Of a stretch of DNA of 64,000 nt, positions 1-8,203 are shown in pieces. The notes under the pieces were generated by a model. That model was not told the DNA's origin. It was given only the letters and a program-made list of their open reading frames with translations, and did not search any database. The position numbers and the translations under genes are program-made. The stretch spans positions 248,001 to 312,000 of the forward strand of contig NZ_PEBU01000002.1 of NCBI RefSeq assembly GCF_002887595.1. Reading direction: 5' to 3'. How positions within the stretch are numbered: position 1 is the stretch's first letter; each line of letters opens with the position of its first letter. This DNA is from Bowmanella denitrificans. Lineage in GTDB: Bacteria > Pseudomonadota > Gammaproteobacteria > Enterobacterales > Alteromonadaceae.

Positions 1-39
1 TACCACAGCACCAAGGTACAACTAAACTGCCAGGTTTAA
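1..39 (+). CDS. 3' end of an upstream gene (12 codons)
   Basis: Frame 1 is open from the first base to a TAA at 37-39 and gives only 12 residues. A sigma-54-like promoter begins about 10 bases later, which fits the end of one gene before the promoter of the next. In Vibrio flgT lies close to flgO and flgP, so a flgT-like gene is possible, but twelve residues cannot show it. Confidence 0.25.
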   Translation, partial: YHSTKVQLNCQV

Positions 40-47
40 GTAACGGG

Positions 48-65
48 TTGGCGTGATATTTGCGT
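48..65 (+). promoter_or_regulatory. sigma-54 (-24/-12) promoter of the first FlgO-family operon
   Basis: TTGGCGTGATATTTGCG has GG at 50-51 and GC at 62-63, exactly 10 bases apart, and matches TGGCACG-N4-TTGCW closely. It lies about 45 bases before the likely start at 108. Vibrio flgO/flgP/flgT genes are transcribed by sigma-54 with FlrC, so RpoN control is expected for this family. No activator site was identified. Confidence 0.65.
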
Positions 66-107
66 TGTTGAGCTGAGATAGCGAATAAAACGTTGGTCAT
101 ATCCTAT

Positions 108-695
108 ATGAAACCTCTAGTCACAATGTGTTGCCTTGTCCTAAGCCTCTTTATGCTGGCGGGCTGTGCTAACAAAGCGGCACTCAGCACGCAGAGTTAC
201 GCAGACCAGCAAGATAATCTGCATCTGCACGTGGAACGTATGATTCGACAAATGTTTGACACTGCCGGGCGCATACATCCAGGCTCGCCACTGGCCATCG
301 GCACGATTCTGCCCGCCCAGTTGGAAGGTGGCAAAAGTTTGCCGGAGCACCGCGCTCTGAGCCTGCAGATTCAAGAGAGTCTGGTTACTTTTGCAACGCA
401 GGCCGGACTGAGTGTGATCGAGTTTAAAACCTTGCCAGCGGTGCATATCGAAAGCGGGCGGGACCTGATGTTGTCCCGTGACGTAGAAGCGCTCAGCGAG
501 CAAGTAGACCTGCAGTATTTTTTAACCGGTACTTACTCGCAGCAGCAACATAGCCTGATGGTTAACCTGCGCCTGATTGAATTGCCAGCCAAACGGGTAG
601 TGGCCGCCGCCACGGATTACCTGCCCAATGATGTGGCCTGGCCGCAGGGCAAGGTCGTCAATCGAAATAATATGATCTACCGCGGCCAGTACTAG
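108..695 (+). CDS. FlgO-family lipoprotein (divergent)
   Basis: Small outer-envelope lipoprotein of the FlgO family, whose Vibrio members help anchor or stabilise the flagellum. ATG 108 begins a lipoprotein signal peptide with the lipobox LAGC; a TTG at 93 is in frame but would only lengthen the n-region. The FlgO pattern is weaker than in the next three proteins but visible: a helical region after the signal, a segment like 'LSLQIQESLVTFATQAGLSV', then 'GRDLMLSRDVEAL' and 'YFLTGTY'. It is followed five bases later by a paralogue, and both lie behind a sigma-54-like promoter. The role may be flagellar or tied to the nearby pilus operon. Confidence 0.75.
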   Translation: MKPLVTMCCLVLSLFMLAGCANKAALSTQSYADQQDNLHLHVERMIRQMFDTAGRIHPGSPLAIGTILPAQLEGGKSLPEHRALSLQIQESLVTFATQAGLSVIEFKTLPAVHIESGRDLMLSRDVEALSEQVDLQYFLTGTYSQQQHSLMVNLRLIELPAKRVVAAATDYLPNDVAWPQGKVVNRNNMIYRGQY

Positions 696-700
696 GGGGC

Positions 701-1360
701 ATGATGAAAACATTGATTCCAGTTGTGGCGTTGAGCTTATTTCTGAGTGGATGCACGACATTGGCTGACAACGAGCAGGAGCAAGCGCTGTCAAAGGCAC
801 ACCAGGCCAGTTTGGGGTTTGGTCAGCAATATCGGCCGCAATTTCAGCAGCAACCGGGGCAAAATACCGAGAAGCGGGATCCGCAGTTGCACAACATCAA
901 TCACTACGTGCGCGGCATCATGCAGGATTTAGTCAATAACCTGCAGTTTGTCAGTGCCAGAACGCCAGTGGCGGTAAGCAGTTTTGTTTTCCTGGATGGC
1001 CCTTTTGACCAGGCTGATTTGTTGGGCAATCAGATTGCTGAGAGTTTTATGCATGAGATCCATCAGTTTGGTATTCCGCTTATTGATATTAAGACCAGTG
1101 ATTTTATCCGGGTCACAGAGCAGGGCGATTTTGTCCTGAGTCGCGATTATCTGGAAGTCTCACCTAAGCAGCCGGTTCAATATGTGATCACCGGCACCTT
1201 GGCAAGGCATCAGGGCGGGTATCTGATTAATGCCAGGGTGGTGGGTATGAAATCCAAGATGGTGGTGGGATCAGCGCAGGGCTTCTTGCCAGCTGATGTG
1301 GCCAATGCGTTGTTAAACAGTGCCAAGCCCGCTGAAGGCGTTAAGTTACTTAAGGGGTGA
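701..1360 (+). CDS. FlgO-family lipoprotein
   Basis: Second FlgO-family lipoprotein in the operon. The signal peptide carries the lipobox LSGC and is followed by a Gln-rich linker, then the FlgO domain from about residue 65. Diagnostic stretches are 'LLGNQIAESFMHEIHQFG', 'DIKTSDFIRVTEQGDFVLSR' and 'YVITGTL'. ATG codons at 701 and 704 are both possible; the GGGGG run just before 701 can serve as ribosome binding site. It is co-transcribed with the upstream paralogue (5-base gap) and probably with the unknown gene at 1389. Most similar in this window to the protein at 3096. Confidence 0.85.
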   Translation: MMKTLIPVVALSLFLSGCTTLADNEQEQALSKAHQASLGFGQQYRPQFQQQPGQNTEKRDPQLHNINHYVRGIMQDLVNNLQFVSARTPVAVSSFVFLDGPFDQADLLGNQIAESFMHEIHQFGIPLIDIKTSDFIRVTEQGDFVLSRDYLEVSPKQPVQYVITGTLARHQGGYLINARVVGMKSKMVVGSAQGFLPADVANALLNSAKPAEGVKLLKG

Positions 1361-1388
1361 GCCCTTTTTCTGACCAGGAGTGTCAAGC

Positions 1389-2057
1389 ATGCAAATTCAA
1401 TCTGGCCTGAGCCTGATGGATTATCTTAATGATCCGGCCAAATCTCAGGAAGCGTTGGACAGAGCTGTGCAGTCTCAGAAGCAGAACCTCGCCAAGGATC
1501 TGCTTGAGGTAGACAACAGCCTGGATAATGCCAGTGACAAGCAAATGGATGAAACCCTGAAAAAAATGGAAGAGGGGCAGACCACGGTCAGTTTGCAAAG
1601 TCTCGACAATATGATTTCTTTTCATATGAAACCTGTGGCAGAGCAGTTGCAGGACCTGGCCAAACGCTTCGATGTGAATCAGTCCGTTGAGATAAAGCTA
1701 CAGGACGGTAAATGGCAGGTTGAAGGCGCCGATGCAGAGGATGCCGAGCCGGGATTAAAGCGTCTGCAGCAATACCTGGATGCCGACCAGGGCCTGCAGA
1801 AGCGTATGGATCAGTTAAACCGTTTGTCAGAGTTTTATGAATGGGGCAATACCCGCGAGTACGCAGCCCAACTTAAGGAAGCCAAAGTGTCGCAAGAGGA
1901 CGTGGTGGCGTTTTTAAAGACTAGCCGCACACACATTATGGGGCTGGACAGCTTTTCGGTATCGAGCGCTGAAGTCAGTATCAACTCAAGGGGCGAAGCC
2001 CTGAAGCTATTAGAGGCTGCACAAAAATCTTTGGGCGTAAAGCTGACTGACTCCTGA
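1389..2057 (+). CDS. unknown acidic cytoplasmic protein in the FlgO cluster
   Basis: Not recognised. About 222 residues, rich in Asp, Glu, Gln and Lys, with heptad-like helices around residues 20-70, no signal peptide and no membrane segment, so probably cytoplasmic. ATG 1389 is preferred over the in-frame GTG at 1380 because the ribosome binding site AGGAG overlaps that GTG but stands 8 bases before the ATG. It lies 28 bases after a FlgO-family gene on the same strand, so it is likely the last gene of the sigma-54 operon. A regulatory or chaperone-like role is a guess only. Confidence 0.6.
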   Translation: MQIQSGLSLMDYLNDPAKSQEALDRAVQSQKQNLAKDLLEVDNSLDNASDKQMDETLKKMEEGQTTVSLQSLDNMISFHMKPVAEQLQDLAKRFDVNQSVEIKLQDGKWQVEGADAEDAEPGLKRLQQYLDADQGLQKRMDQLNRLSEFYEWGNTREYAAQLKEAKVSQEDVVAFLKTSRTHIMGLDSFSVSSAEVSINSRGEALKLLEAAQKSLGVKLTDS

Positions 2058-2060
2058 TAG

Positions 2061-2079
2061 AGCCCTTTTTTAAAGGGCT
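2061..2079. terminator. short hairpin between convergent genes
   Basis: AGCCCTTT and AAAGGGCT form an 8-bp stem around a three-base loop between the converging genes ending at 2057 and 2070. It overlaps the last codon of the minus-strand gene. There is no clear T-run on either side, so intrinsic termination is only plausible. Confidence 0.4.
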
Positions 2080-2774
2080 TGCCCGTTGAAATCGCCCACC
2101 TGGCACAGGTACTGTCGTGCTTTCAAACGTTGGCACAGCGTTTGTGCTTGTTCGGCGCTGTTGAAAGGACCCACCTTCAGGCTGTATAGAATTTGACGAG
2201 ATTTCTCAATCTTTTCCAGTCTGGCTGACAAACCCTCCAGCAGATTACCATCGCGGCGTTGAATCAGATACCAGCCAAACTGGGCACTTTGCGGTTTAAG
2301 AAATGAGGCCAGGTGCAACCCGGTATTGGCTCCCGCTGTACTGTTAATTTCCCCATCTGATGAATAAGTTTGATGGGCTTGCTGGTCATGCAGCGAAGCC
2401 GGAGCCCTGTCAGGCAGGCTATTGACGGCCATGCCTTGTTCAACAGGCTCAGGTGCACTGTATGGCTCAACATCGGCGACCAGAACTTGATTGTCGACTG
2501 GCTCTGCATAGGGTTCAGGAGCAGTATTAAGTTCTGAAAGCCGGTTGATTTCTTCGATCAGGAAGGCCAGGTCTGACTCCAACATATTCAATCTGTCTAT
2601 GCCTGGTTTGGCTTCCTGCCATTCCATAACGTATTGGCGAAGTGTTTCGTCCGTCATTAAAACGGCTTGTTGTCCCTCAGCACTTGTGGCAGCGGTTGAC
2701 TCTGGCTGCAAAGTCGAACAGGCAGTCACAGTCAGTAGTATTGGCAGGATGATGCTGAGTTTTGTCGAAGTCAT
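2070..2774 (-). CDS. SPOR-domain lipoprotein (paralogue of 4280-4993)
   Basis: Lipoprotein (lipobox TVTAC) of 234 residues. A predicted helix near residues 45-75 with the pattern EWQ-x4-G-x2-RL-x3-E-x2-L-x2-LIE is followed by a Pro/Glu-rich linker and a C-terminal SPOR domain (about 160-230) containing 'SLKVGPFNSAEQA' and C214-x9-C224. SPOR domains bind peptidoglycan stripped of stem peptides, so the protein probably bridges the outer membrane and the wall. The helix pattern, the SPOR domain and the C-x9-C spacing recur in the lipoprotein at 4280-4993, so the two are paralogues. It is a single gene on the minus strand inside the FlgO cluster. Confidence 0.8.
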   Translation of the reverse strand: MTSTKLSIILPILLTVTACSTLQPESTAATSAEGQQAVLMTDETLRQYVMEWQEAKPGIDRLNMLESDLAFLIEEINRLSELNTAPEPYAEPVDNQVLVADVEPYSAPEPVEQGMAVNSLPDRAPASLHDQQAHQTYSSDGEINSTAGANTGLHLASFLKPQSAQFGWYLIQRRDGNLLEGLSARLEKIEKSRQILYSLKVGPFNSAEQAQTLCQRLKARQYLCQVGDFNGQAL

Positions 2775-2902
2775 AGTCTAAGGGGTTAAACCTTGTGTAT
2801 TCGGGAGTCAATAGGTTGCCACTTTCAAAGTGACCGTGCTTTTGTCTCTGATAGTTAGCATTTTTAATGCCATATGATTGGTGGCTGCTGGTTAAAATAT
2901 TT

Positions 2903-2920
2903 GTGGCGCGGAATTTGCTC
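2903..2920 (+). promoter_or_regulatory. sigma-54 (-24/-12) promoter of the second FlgO pair
   Basis: TGGCGCGGAATTTGCT has GG at 2905-2906 and GC at 2917-2918 with exactly 10 bases between, a very close match to TGGCACG-N4-TTGCW. It lies about 175 bases before the FlgO-family gene at 3096, leaving a long leader. The 2775-3095 gap holds nothing else clear except a possible 24-codon reading frame at 3010-3084. Confidence 0.7.
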
Positions 2921-3095
2921 AGTATTTGCTATGACTAAACTTAATAGCATCACGCATTGACGGTGAGCAAGTCAGAAGTGCCACAATGGTGTTATCAAGT
3001 ATAGAGGCCGATGAAAGTAGTAAATGATAAAAGATCTGCTGTTCAGAGGACATCAGAATGGCTGATAAGCCGGAAAACTTATTAGGAGAAGGGTG

Positions 3096-3695
3096 ATGAG
3101 ATCCTGTCTTTTCATTGCCGTGTTGGCGGCAAGTGGTTGCCAGATGATGGAAGGAATGCCACCACAGGCCGAGCAATCTAAGAGCGTTGAGAATTTTCAG
3201 CCTGCTACTTTTTCAACTCACCGTCTCCCGTCATCCCAGGAGACGGTGCATGACCATGTGCGACTGTTAATGAATGATATGGCCATGACGATGCGTGATG
3301 TGAATGAAAATACGACGATAGTGGTGGCTGATTTTGTTTTCGTGGACGGACACTACGACAAATCAGAGTTACTGGGCAAACAGATTTCTCAAAGCTTTAT
3401 TTCAGAGCTACATCAGTTTGGCATTAAAGTGCTGGACTATAAGATGACTGACTATATCAGGGTGACGGCCGAAGGGGACTTGGTACTTAGTAGAGACTAC
3501 AAAGAGTTAAATCCCAATGTTCAGGCTCAATATGTATTAGCCGGTACATTAACCAAGCATCGGCAAGGGGTATTGGTACAGGCCCGTATAGTGAACATGT
3601 CGGGTAAGGATGTGGTGGCTGCAGGACAGACACTTATTCCGGCTGCGCAGATCAATGCACTGCTTCCCAGCCAAACCGCTAACGACATGCTTTGA
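3096..3695 (+). CDS. FlgO-family lipoprotein
   Basis: Third FlgO-family member. Signal peptide with lipobox AASGC and a mature domain with 'ELLGKQISQSFISELHQFG', 'DYKMTDYIRVTAEGDLVLSR' and 'YVLAGTL', nearly the same pattern as the protein at 701-1360, so the two are recent paralogues. ATG 3096 stands 7 bases after AGGAG; the in-frame GTG 3093 is too close. It is followed 25 bases later by a fourth member. Expected location is the periplasmic face of the outer membrane. Confidence 0.85.
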   Translation: MRSCLFIAVLAASGCQMMEGMPPQAEQSKSVENFQPATFSTHRLPSSQETVHDHVRLLMNDMAMTMRDVNENTTIVVADFVFVDGHYDKSELLGKQISQSFISELHQFGIKVLDYKMTDYIRVTAEGDLVLSRDYKELNPNVQAQYVLAGTLTKHRQGVLVQARIVNMSGKDVVAAGQTLIPAAQINALLPSQTANDML

Positions 3696-3720
3696 GTGTT
3701 AGCATAACGAGGAGGTATCT

Positions 3721-4278
3721 ATGAAACGGCTTTTACCTTGCTTACTGGCTCTGACTGCATGCCATGCGATGGCGGATGCGGTGGCTGACATGACTCACGA
3801 ACAGTGGCAGACAGAGGGGAAGCGTTTTGTTCCCCCTTATCATCATAAGCGCTTGGCCGACTACGTAGAACAGATGGTATTTGATATGGACCAGCATGCA
3901 CTGGCGGCATTGGAGGGCAACATATTGGTTGCCTCATTTGTCGATTTGGATGACAGCCTGAGCAGCACTAGTATGCTGGGTAATCAGTTGGCTGAAAACT
4001 TTATGCAACAAATGCGCAAGCAAGGCTATCCTGTCGCAGAGAGCAAAGCGACGGGAAATGTGATGATTACGCAAACAGGTGATTTGGTGTTTTCCCGGAC
4101 CGCTCGCAAGGTGCGCCAGGCTGAATACTGTTGTGTCTTATCCGGAACCTTGATTTACGGGCCTTCAGGTATTGAAGTGAATGCCCGTGTATTCGAACAC
4201 AATAGCCAGGCTGTGTTAGCCAGTGCGAGCGGTTTGATCCCTTATTTTGTGGTCAGTCATTTAGGGCAGTTGCAGTAA
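3721..4278 (+). CDS. FlgO-family protein, the most canonical copy
   Basis: Fourth FlgO-family protein, 185 residues, and the one closest to classical FlgO: 'ILVASFVDLDDSLSSTSMLG' continuing into 'NQLAENFMQQMRKQGYPV', then 'VMITQTGDLVFSR' and 'CVLSGTLIYG'. The N terminus can be read as a lipoprotein signal (LTAC) or as a signal peptidase I substrate (AMA before DAVAD), and which is right is unclear. Its ribosome binding site GAGGAGG is strong. It ends one base before the convergent SPOR lipoprotein gene. FlgO in Vibrio affects flagellar stability and motility. Confidence 0.85.
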   Translation: MKRLLPCLLALTACHAMADAVADMTHEQWQTEGKRFVPPYHHKRLADYVEQMVFDMDQHALAALEGNILVASFVDLDDSLSSTSMLGNQLAENFMQQMRKQGYPVAESKATGNVMITQTGDLVFSRTARKVRQAEYCCVLSGTLIYGPSGIEVNARVFEHNSQAVLASASGLIPYFVVSHLGQLQ

Positions 4279-4279
4279 T

Positions 4280-4993
4280 TCACTGTTCCAGTCCAGTCAG
4301 CGGAGCTGCGTGGTATTGGTTAACAATACAGCTCAGCCCCTGTGCTTTTAGCGCTGTGCAATGCTTGGTTGCTGCCTGTTCGGTAGTAAACGCACCAACC
4401 TTCAGCCTATAGTAGTCAGTGTTCTTAACCTTCACATGTTCATAGTTAGCTGGCATTTCGGCCAACAGCATAGGATGTTTATTGCGGAGATCCTGCCATA
4501 AGGTTTTCAATCGGCTTGGAGAGGTGACAGCAGTTAGCTGCAGGGCATATTGCGGTGTTAAATCACTTTCCAGGCGAAACTTTTCAGCAGTTGGTATAGC
4601 GGAGGACGACTCTGCCGATTCACTTTGCGGCGCTCGTTGTTCTAATGCCTGTTGGTCGGATGTTTTTTGTGCGGCTACCTGAACTGGTTCGCTGCGTGGT
4701 TTTGCCGCTTGGTTATCTTCTGACATCGTCATTCTGTCCAATTGCTCAATGAGCAGACCCAGTTCCTCTTCTACAACCAGTAGCCTCTGTAAGCCTTCTC
4801 GCATGTCCTGCCATTCGTCAACCACTGCATCGTATTTCTGTTGTTTCTGTTTGAGGATGGCAAGTTCCGCTTTCAACTGTTCCTGCTCGGCATTGGCGTC
4901 ATCGGGGTGTGGACTGGGGGCCGACTGGCAGGCCATCAGGGTAAATATGCCAACCAAAGGCAGCAGAGATAAGTTATTGGGCCTGATTTTCAT
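4280..4993 (-). CDS. SPOR-domain lipoprotein, last gene of the pilus operon
   Basis: Lipoprotein of 237 residues (lipobox LMAC) with a coiled-coil region near residues 35-90 (pattern EWQ-x4-GL-x2-LL-x3-EE-x2-LLIEQ), a low-complexity linker and a C-terminal SPOR domain with 'YYRLKVGAFTTEQAATKHC' and C212-x9-C222. The start at 4993 is chosen for the signal peptide and the GGAG 8 bases upstream; the frame stays open further, into the usher gene. It follows the usher by 14 bases, so it is probably co-transcribed with the pilus genes. It is a paralogue of the lipoprotein at 2070-2774. Expected role: outer-membrane to peptidoglycan link for the pilus machine. Confidence 0.8.
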   Translation of the reverse strand: MKIRPNNLSLLPLVGIFTLMACQSAPSPHPDDANAEQEQLKAELAILKQKQQKYDAVVDEWQDMREGLQRLLVVEEELGLLIEQLDRMTMSEDNQAAKPRSEPVQVAAQKTSDQQALEQRAPQSESAESSSAIPTAEKFRLESDLTPQYALQLTAVTSPSRLKTLWQDLRNKHPMLLAEMPANYEHVKVKNTDYYRLKVGAFTTEQAATKHCTALKAQGLSCIVNQYHAAPLTGLEQ

Positions 4994-5007
4994 TATCCTG
5001 CTCCGGG

Positions 5008-8000
5008 TTAGTAGGTGAAATTGTGGTATTCCACGTGACAGGGAATGCTCAACTGTTGAACCTGTTGGCAAAGTGTTGCGATACGCGTGGACGCATCTTT
5101 GTCGCCTTCCAGGTACGCCAGGCCGAGTACATATTGTTCACTGTCCTGTGATTTAATATAAAATGGGGCTTGTCCGGTGACATCGCCCAGCCGCTTTTTC
5201 AGCAATTGGTAGTAAAGCTTGAGAATGCCGGGTGAATGAAACTGCCCCGCACTGGCGACGTAGCCACTGGCGGTTTCAAGCGGGGCCAGAACAAAATCAG
5301 CCCCTGAAATCAGGTCACCGCGACTGGAAAATCTGACTAATTTGCCTCGGTCCTGCTTTAATCCTTGCCTGTCGAGGAGCGCCTGCTCTACCTGAATACG
5401 GTATGTTCCTGGTTTTACTCCTTCAAACAAGTAGTAACCATCATATTCGCTTCTGCTGCTTGCTACGACATCACCCTCCTGATTAACCAACTGTAGACGC
5501 ATATGTGCAGCGGGTTGCTCAGTGCCATCGGTATCCTTCAGATATACCATACCGTCTAATTCACCGGCCTTGAAGACGGGAATATCTACTTGTTGAACAA
5601 ATCCTCGCCTGGTTGCAATCGCGACGCCGGTATTGCTGGGTTGCATTGACGGGTGATAGAAGCTGCCCCTGTCAACTACAATGTCTGTTCTGCGATTATT
5701 GGGTAAGGATGTAAGCATGGCGACCCCCGACGAATTGGTCACGCCTTGCCGATAGGCTTGTGCCGCTTTTACCCGCACATTTTCAAGCAGCGGTTCTCCT
5801 TCGTCATACTGTTCATCCAGATCCAGATCTTCGAATACTCTGACAGCCACCGCGCTGGACTGCGCCATGGCCCGCGACGAGCCAAACACGTTGCCTTCTG
5901 CCGGGTCGTAACCAAGACTAAATCTGGCGGTCATATTGACAGACCAACTGTCTGCATCTGAATAGGAGGCAGCACTGCTTAATGTAAAAAGTGCTTTGCG
6001 CCAATTAAGACGCAAATCATATTGCGAACGGTCGAACAATTTGTCATGGGTATAACGCAGTTCTGAATTGAGGGAGGTTGACCAGGGGTAAATGACTGAA
6101 CCACCGTACGACTGTAACTCAGCGTCGGGTTTGATACCGTAACTTGCAAACAAGCGGGTGAAAAGTTGGCCAATATTTCTGCGATAAACCAAGTTGCCCG
6201 TTAGGGTTGTATCGTCGGCAACATCTGATGAGCTATCTTCCAGGTCAGATTTTTGCCAGATCAAGCCGTGTGAGATTGCACCAAACCGCCCGTTGATCCC
6301 CAGAGAATTCTGTATGGTCTGTAAACTGTTACCACTTGCATAACGGGCATCTATCCAGCTGTTTTCGTAACTTATTGGCAGGCTACTTTGTTTAAACAGC
6401 TCGCCACTCATTCTTAGCGTGTAAGTATTGGTATTGCCCAAATCAGTGCCGTTCTCATCCGTGACCCCGTCCTGTTTGAAGCCGAAATCTAATGCCGTAC
6501 TGCCTACGCGAGTACGAAACGTATGCGCCATACTTTGTCTATTGTTTTCATCCACTTGCATAATACTGTTTAACAGGCCAATTGACGGGAACGCGACATT
6601 TGCCCGCAACGTAAACTGCTGCTGTGTCTGCCCTTCATCAGGGCGAAACCAGGATACCCCTGCACCAGCCGATAACCAGTCGGTGATACCATAGTCAAAA
6701 ACGGCACTAGCATTTACCCCCAATTGACCGGGGTCGTTTATCACATCATTAATGCCAAGTAGAGTTCGATTAGAGTCAACCAGCGAGAATTGGTAAAGCC
6801 CCTGGCCGGTGGCTACCGAGTTTGCATTAACGGTATAAGACTCTGTGCGTGTTTCTATTTGTCCCTGCGGACCATAAAAGACCAATTCAAAGGCATTGTT
6901 GCCGAATGACAATTCGACATCATTGAACTCATACCTTCCGCTGTCTACTGCCAGCCTTCTGTCTATCAATACACCATTTCGATAAAGCTCGATATCCCAT
7001 CCAACCTGAATTTCTCCGGTTAAATTTACCCGGCGATTGTCTGCTAACTGGCCCTCACCTGCATTGGTCATGCTGAAACCGCGACTGAGCCCTTGTGTTG
7101 ACCCCACACCGATGTTGACTGGAGTAATGTCACCGAAAGAATATTCACTGGCGCGAAGCGGGCCGAGTAAATCCTGTTTATCGGATTGGCGTGATAACCT
7201 TAGCCTGGCTTCTTTTAATAAATCACCATTCACACCAGCCAGAAACACCTGACTGTTGAAATACGCCAGATCTTGGCTGGACAATATGGAATAGCTGCCG
7301 GATGAACCGCTATTCGCGCGCTTAGCGGAAAGCTGAACATCCAATAGTGGCGGTGAAAACACCTGATAGCCTGACGGCTTTAGTGGCATAACTGACTCAA
7401 AGGCACTCTGGCCAGGAGGTAAGGCTCTATTTTGTCTGGCCAGACGCTGTTCAATCGGGAAAGGGCGGTTTGAATTCAGGTCCAGCGTTAATCGCCCCTC
7501 ATTAATTTGATAACTAAAATCAAACCACCTCGCCAGATTCTCAAGTTCTACAAACAGATCCCCATACAAGGCAATATATTCGTCTTCACTCAAGGATAGG
7601 CTTTGGTTATTGAGGGAGACTTGCAAAGTACCTTGTTCAGATGGCGAAATTCTGAATGCTGTCTCTTGTGTTGGATACCAACCTTGCGCAATACCTGATT
7701 CGGCATCAACGGTAATTGCCAAGTCAACAACCTGGCAAAATTCACTCAGGCCCAACTTGTAACCCGTTTTACTTTTATAGGCCAGCACGTCGGTCAGATT
7801 AATACCTTCAACTGACATCGACAGCAGCAATTCCTCTCCTTCTGCGAATCGACTTTGCTCTGTGCTTTGTTGTCCATTGGTAGCCAGGGCAGTGGACTGA
7901 GGTAATTCATCTATTGGTATGGCTGTTTCTACGCCTGGCGCTTTGGTTTTATATGCTGTGTATTTGCTTCGCAATTGTTTGAGCAATTGCTTGGTCTGTT

Positions 8001-8100
8001 CGGATGCTTGCAAGGCAATCGCAGCAGAAGGTAAGCACAGTGACATCAAAATGGTGCCGCTTAGCAAGGCCGCTCTTAGTGATTCCCCATGATTTGCCAT
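5008..8100 (-). CDS. very large outer-membrane pilus usher with C-terminal SPOR-like segment
   Basis: Usher of 1030 residues that would secrete and assemble the pilins of this operon. After a signal peptide and a Gln/Thr-rich stretch come a periplasmic N-terminal region, a long beta-barrel (about 250-730, with a plug region near 'WDIELYRNGVLIDRR'), then Ig or carboxypeptidase-regulatory-like folds ('VRVFEDLDLDEQYDEGEPLL' near 745, 'GYYLFEGVKPGTYRIQV' near 900). Residues 980-1030 resemble the SPOR domains of the two neighbouring lipoproteins, including C1011-x9-C1021. That tail is unusual for an usher. It belongs to the divergent usher type seen with DUF4402 pilins rather than the FimD type. 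Confidence 0.8.
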   Translation of the reverse strand: MANHGESLRAALLSGTILMSLCLPSAAIALQASEQTKQLLKQLRSKYTAYKTKAPGVETAIPIDELPQSTALATNGQQSTEQSRFAEGEELLLSMSVEGINLTDVLAYKSKTGYKLGLSEFCQVVDLAITVDAESGIAQGWYPTQETAFRISPSEQGTLQVSLNNQSLSLSEDEYIALYGDLFVELENLARWFDFSYQINEGRLTLDLNSNRPFPIEQRLARQNRALPPGQSAFESVMPLKPSGYQVFSPPLLDVQLSAKRANSGSSGSYSILSSQDLAYFNSQVFLAGVNGDLLKEARLRLSRQSDKQDLLGPLRASEYSFGDITPVNIGVGSTQGLSRGFSMTNAGEGQLADNRRVNLTGEIQVGWDIELYRNGVLIDRRLAVDSGRYEFNDVELSFGNNAFELVFYGPQGQIETRTESYTVNANSVATGQGLYQFSLVDSNRTLLGINDVINDPGQLGVNASAVFDYGITDWLSAGAGVSWFRPDEGQTQQQFTLRANVAFPSIGLLNSIMQVDENNRQSMAHTFRTRVGSTALDFGFKQDGVTDENGTDLGNTNTYTLRMSGELFKQSSLPISYENSWIDARYASGNSLQTIQNSLGINGRFGAISHGLIWQKSDLEDSSSDVADDTTLTGNLVYRRNIGQLFTRLFASYGIKPDAELQSYGGSVIYPWSTSLNSELRYTHDKLFDRSQYDLRLNWRKALFTLSSAASYSDADSWSVNMTARFSLGYDPAEGNVFGSSRAMAQSSAVAVRVFEDLDLDEQYDEGEPLLENVRVKAAQAYRQGVTNSSGVAMLTSLPNNRRTDIVVDRGSFYHPSMQPSNTGVAIATRRGFVQQVDIPVFKAGELDGMVYLKDTDGTEQPAAHMRLQLVNQEGDVVASSRSEYDGYYLFEGVKPGTYRIQVEQALLDRQGLKQDRGKLVRFSSRGDLISGADFVLAPLETASGYVASAGQFHSPGILKLYYQLLKKRLGDVTGQAPFYIKSQDSEQYVLGLAYLEGDKDASTRIATLCQQVQQLSIPCHVEYHNFTY

Positions 8101-8203
8101 TTTTTATCTTTCTTCTTTCACTGGCGCGTTATCAGATAGTGCTGCAATTTAACGAGTGTAGCGGCTTAGCCGGTTTGTCCTCACACAAAGACGCCTGTAA
8201 GCG

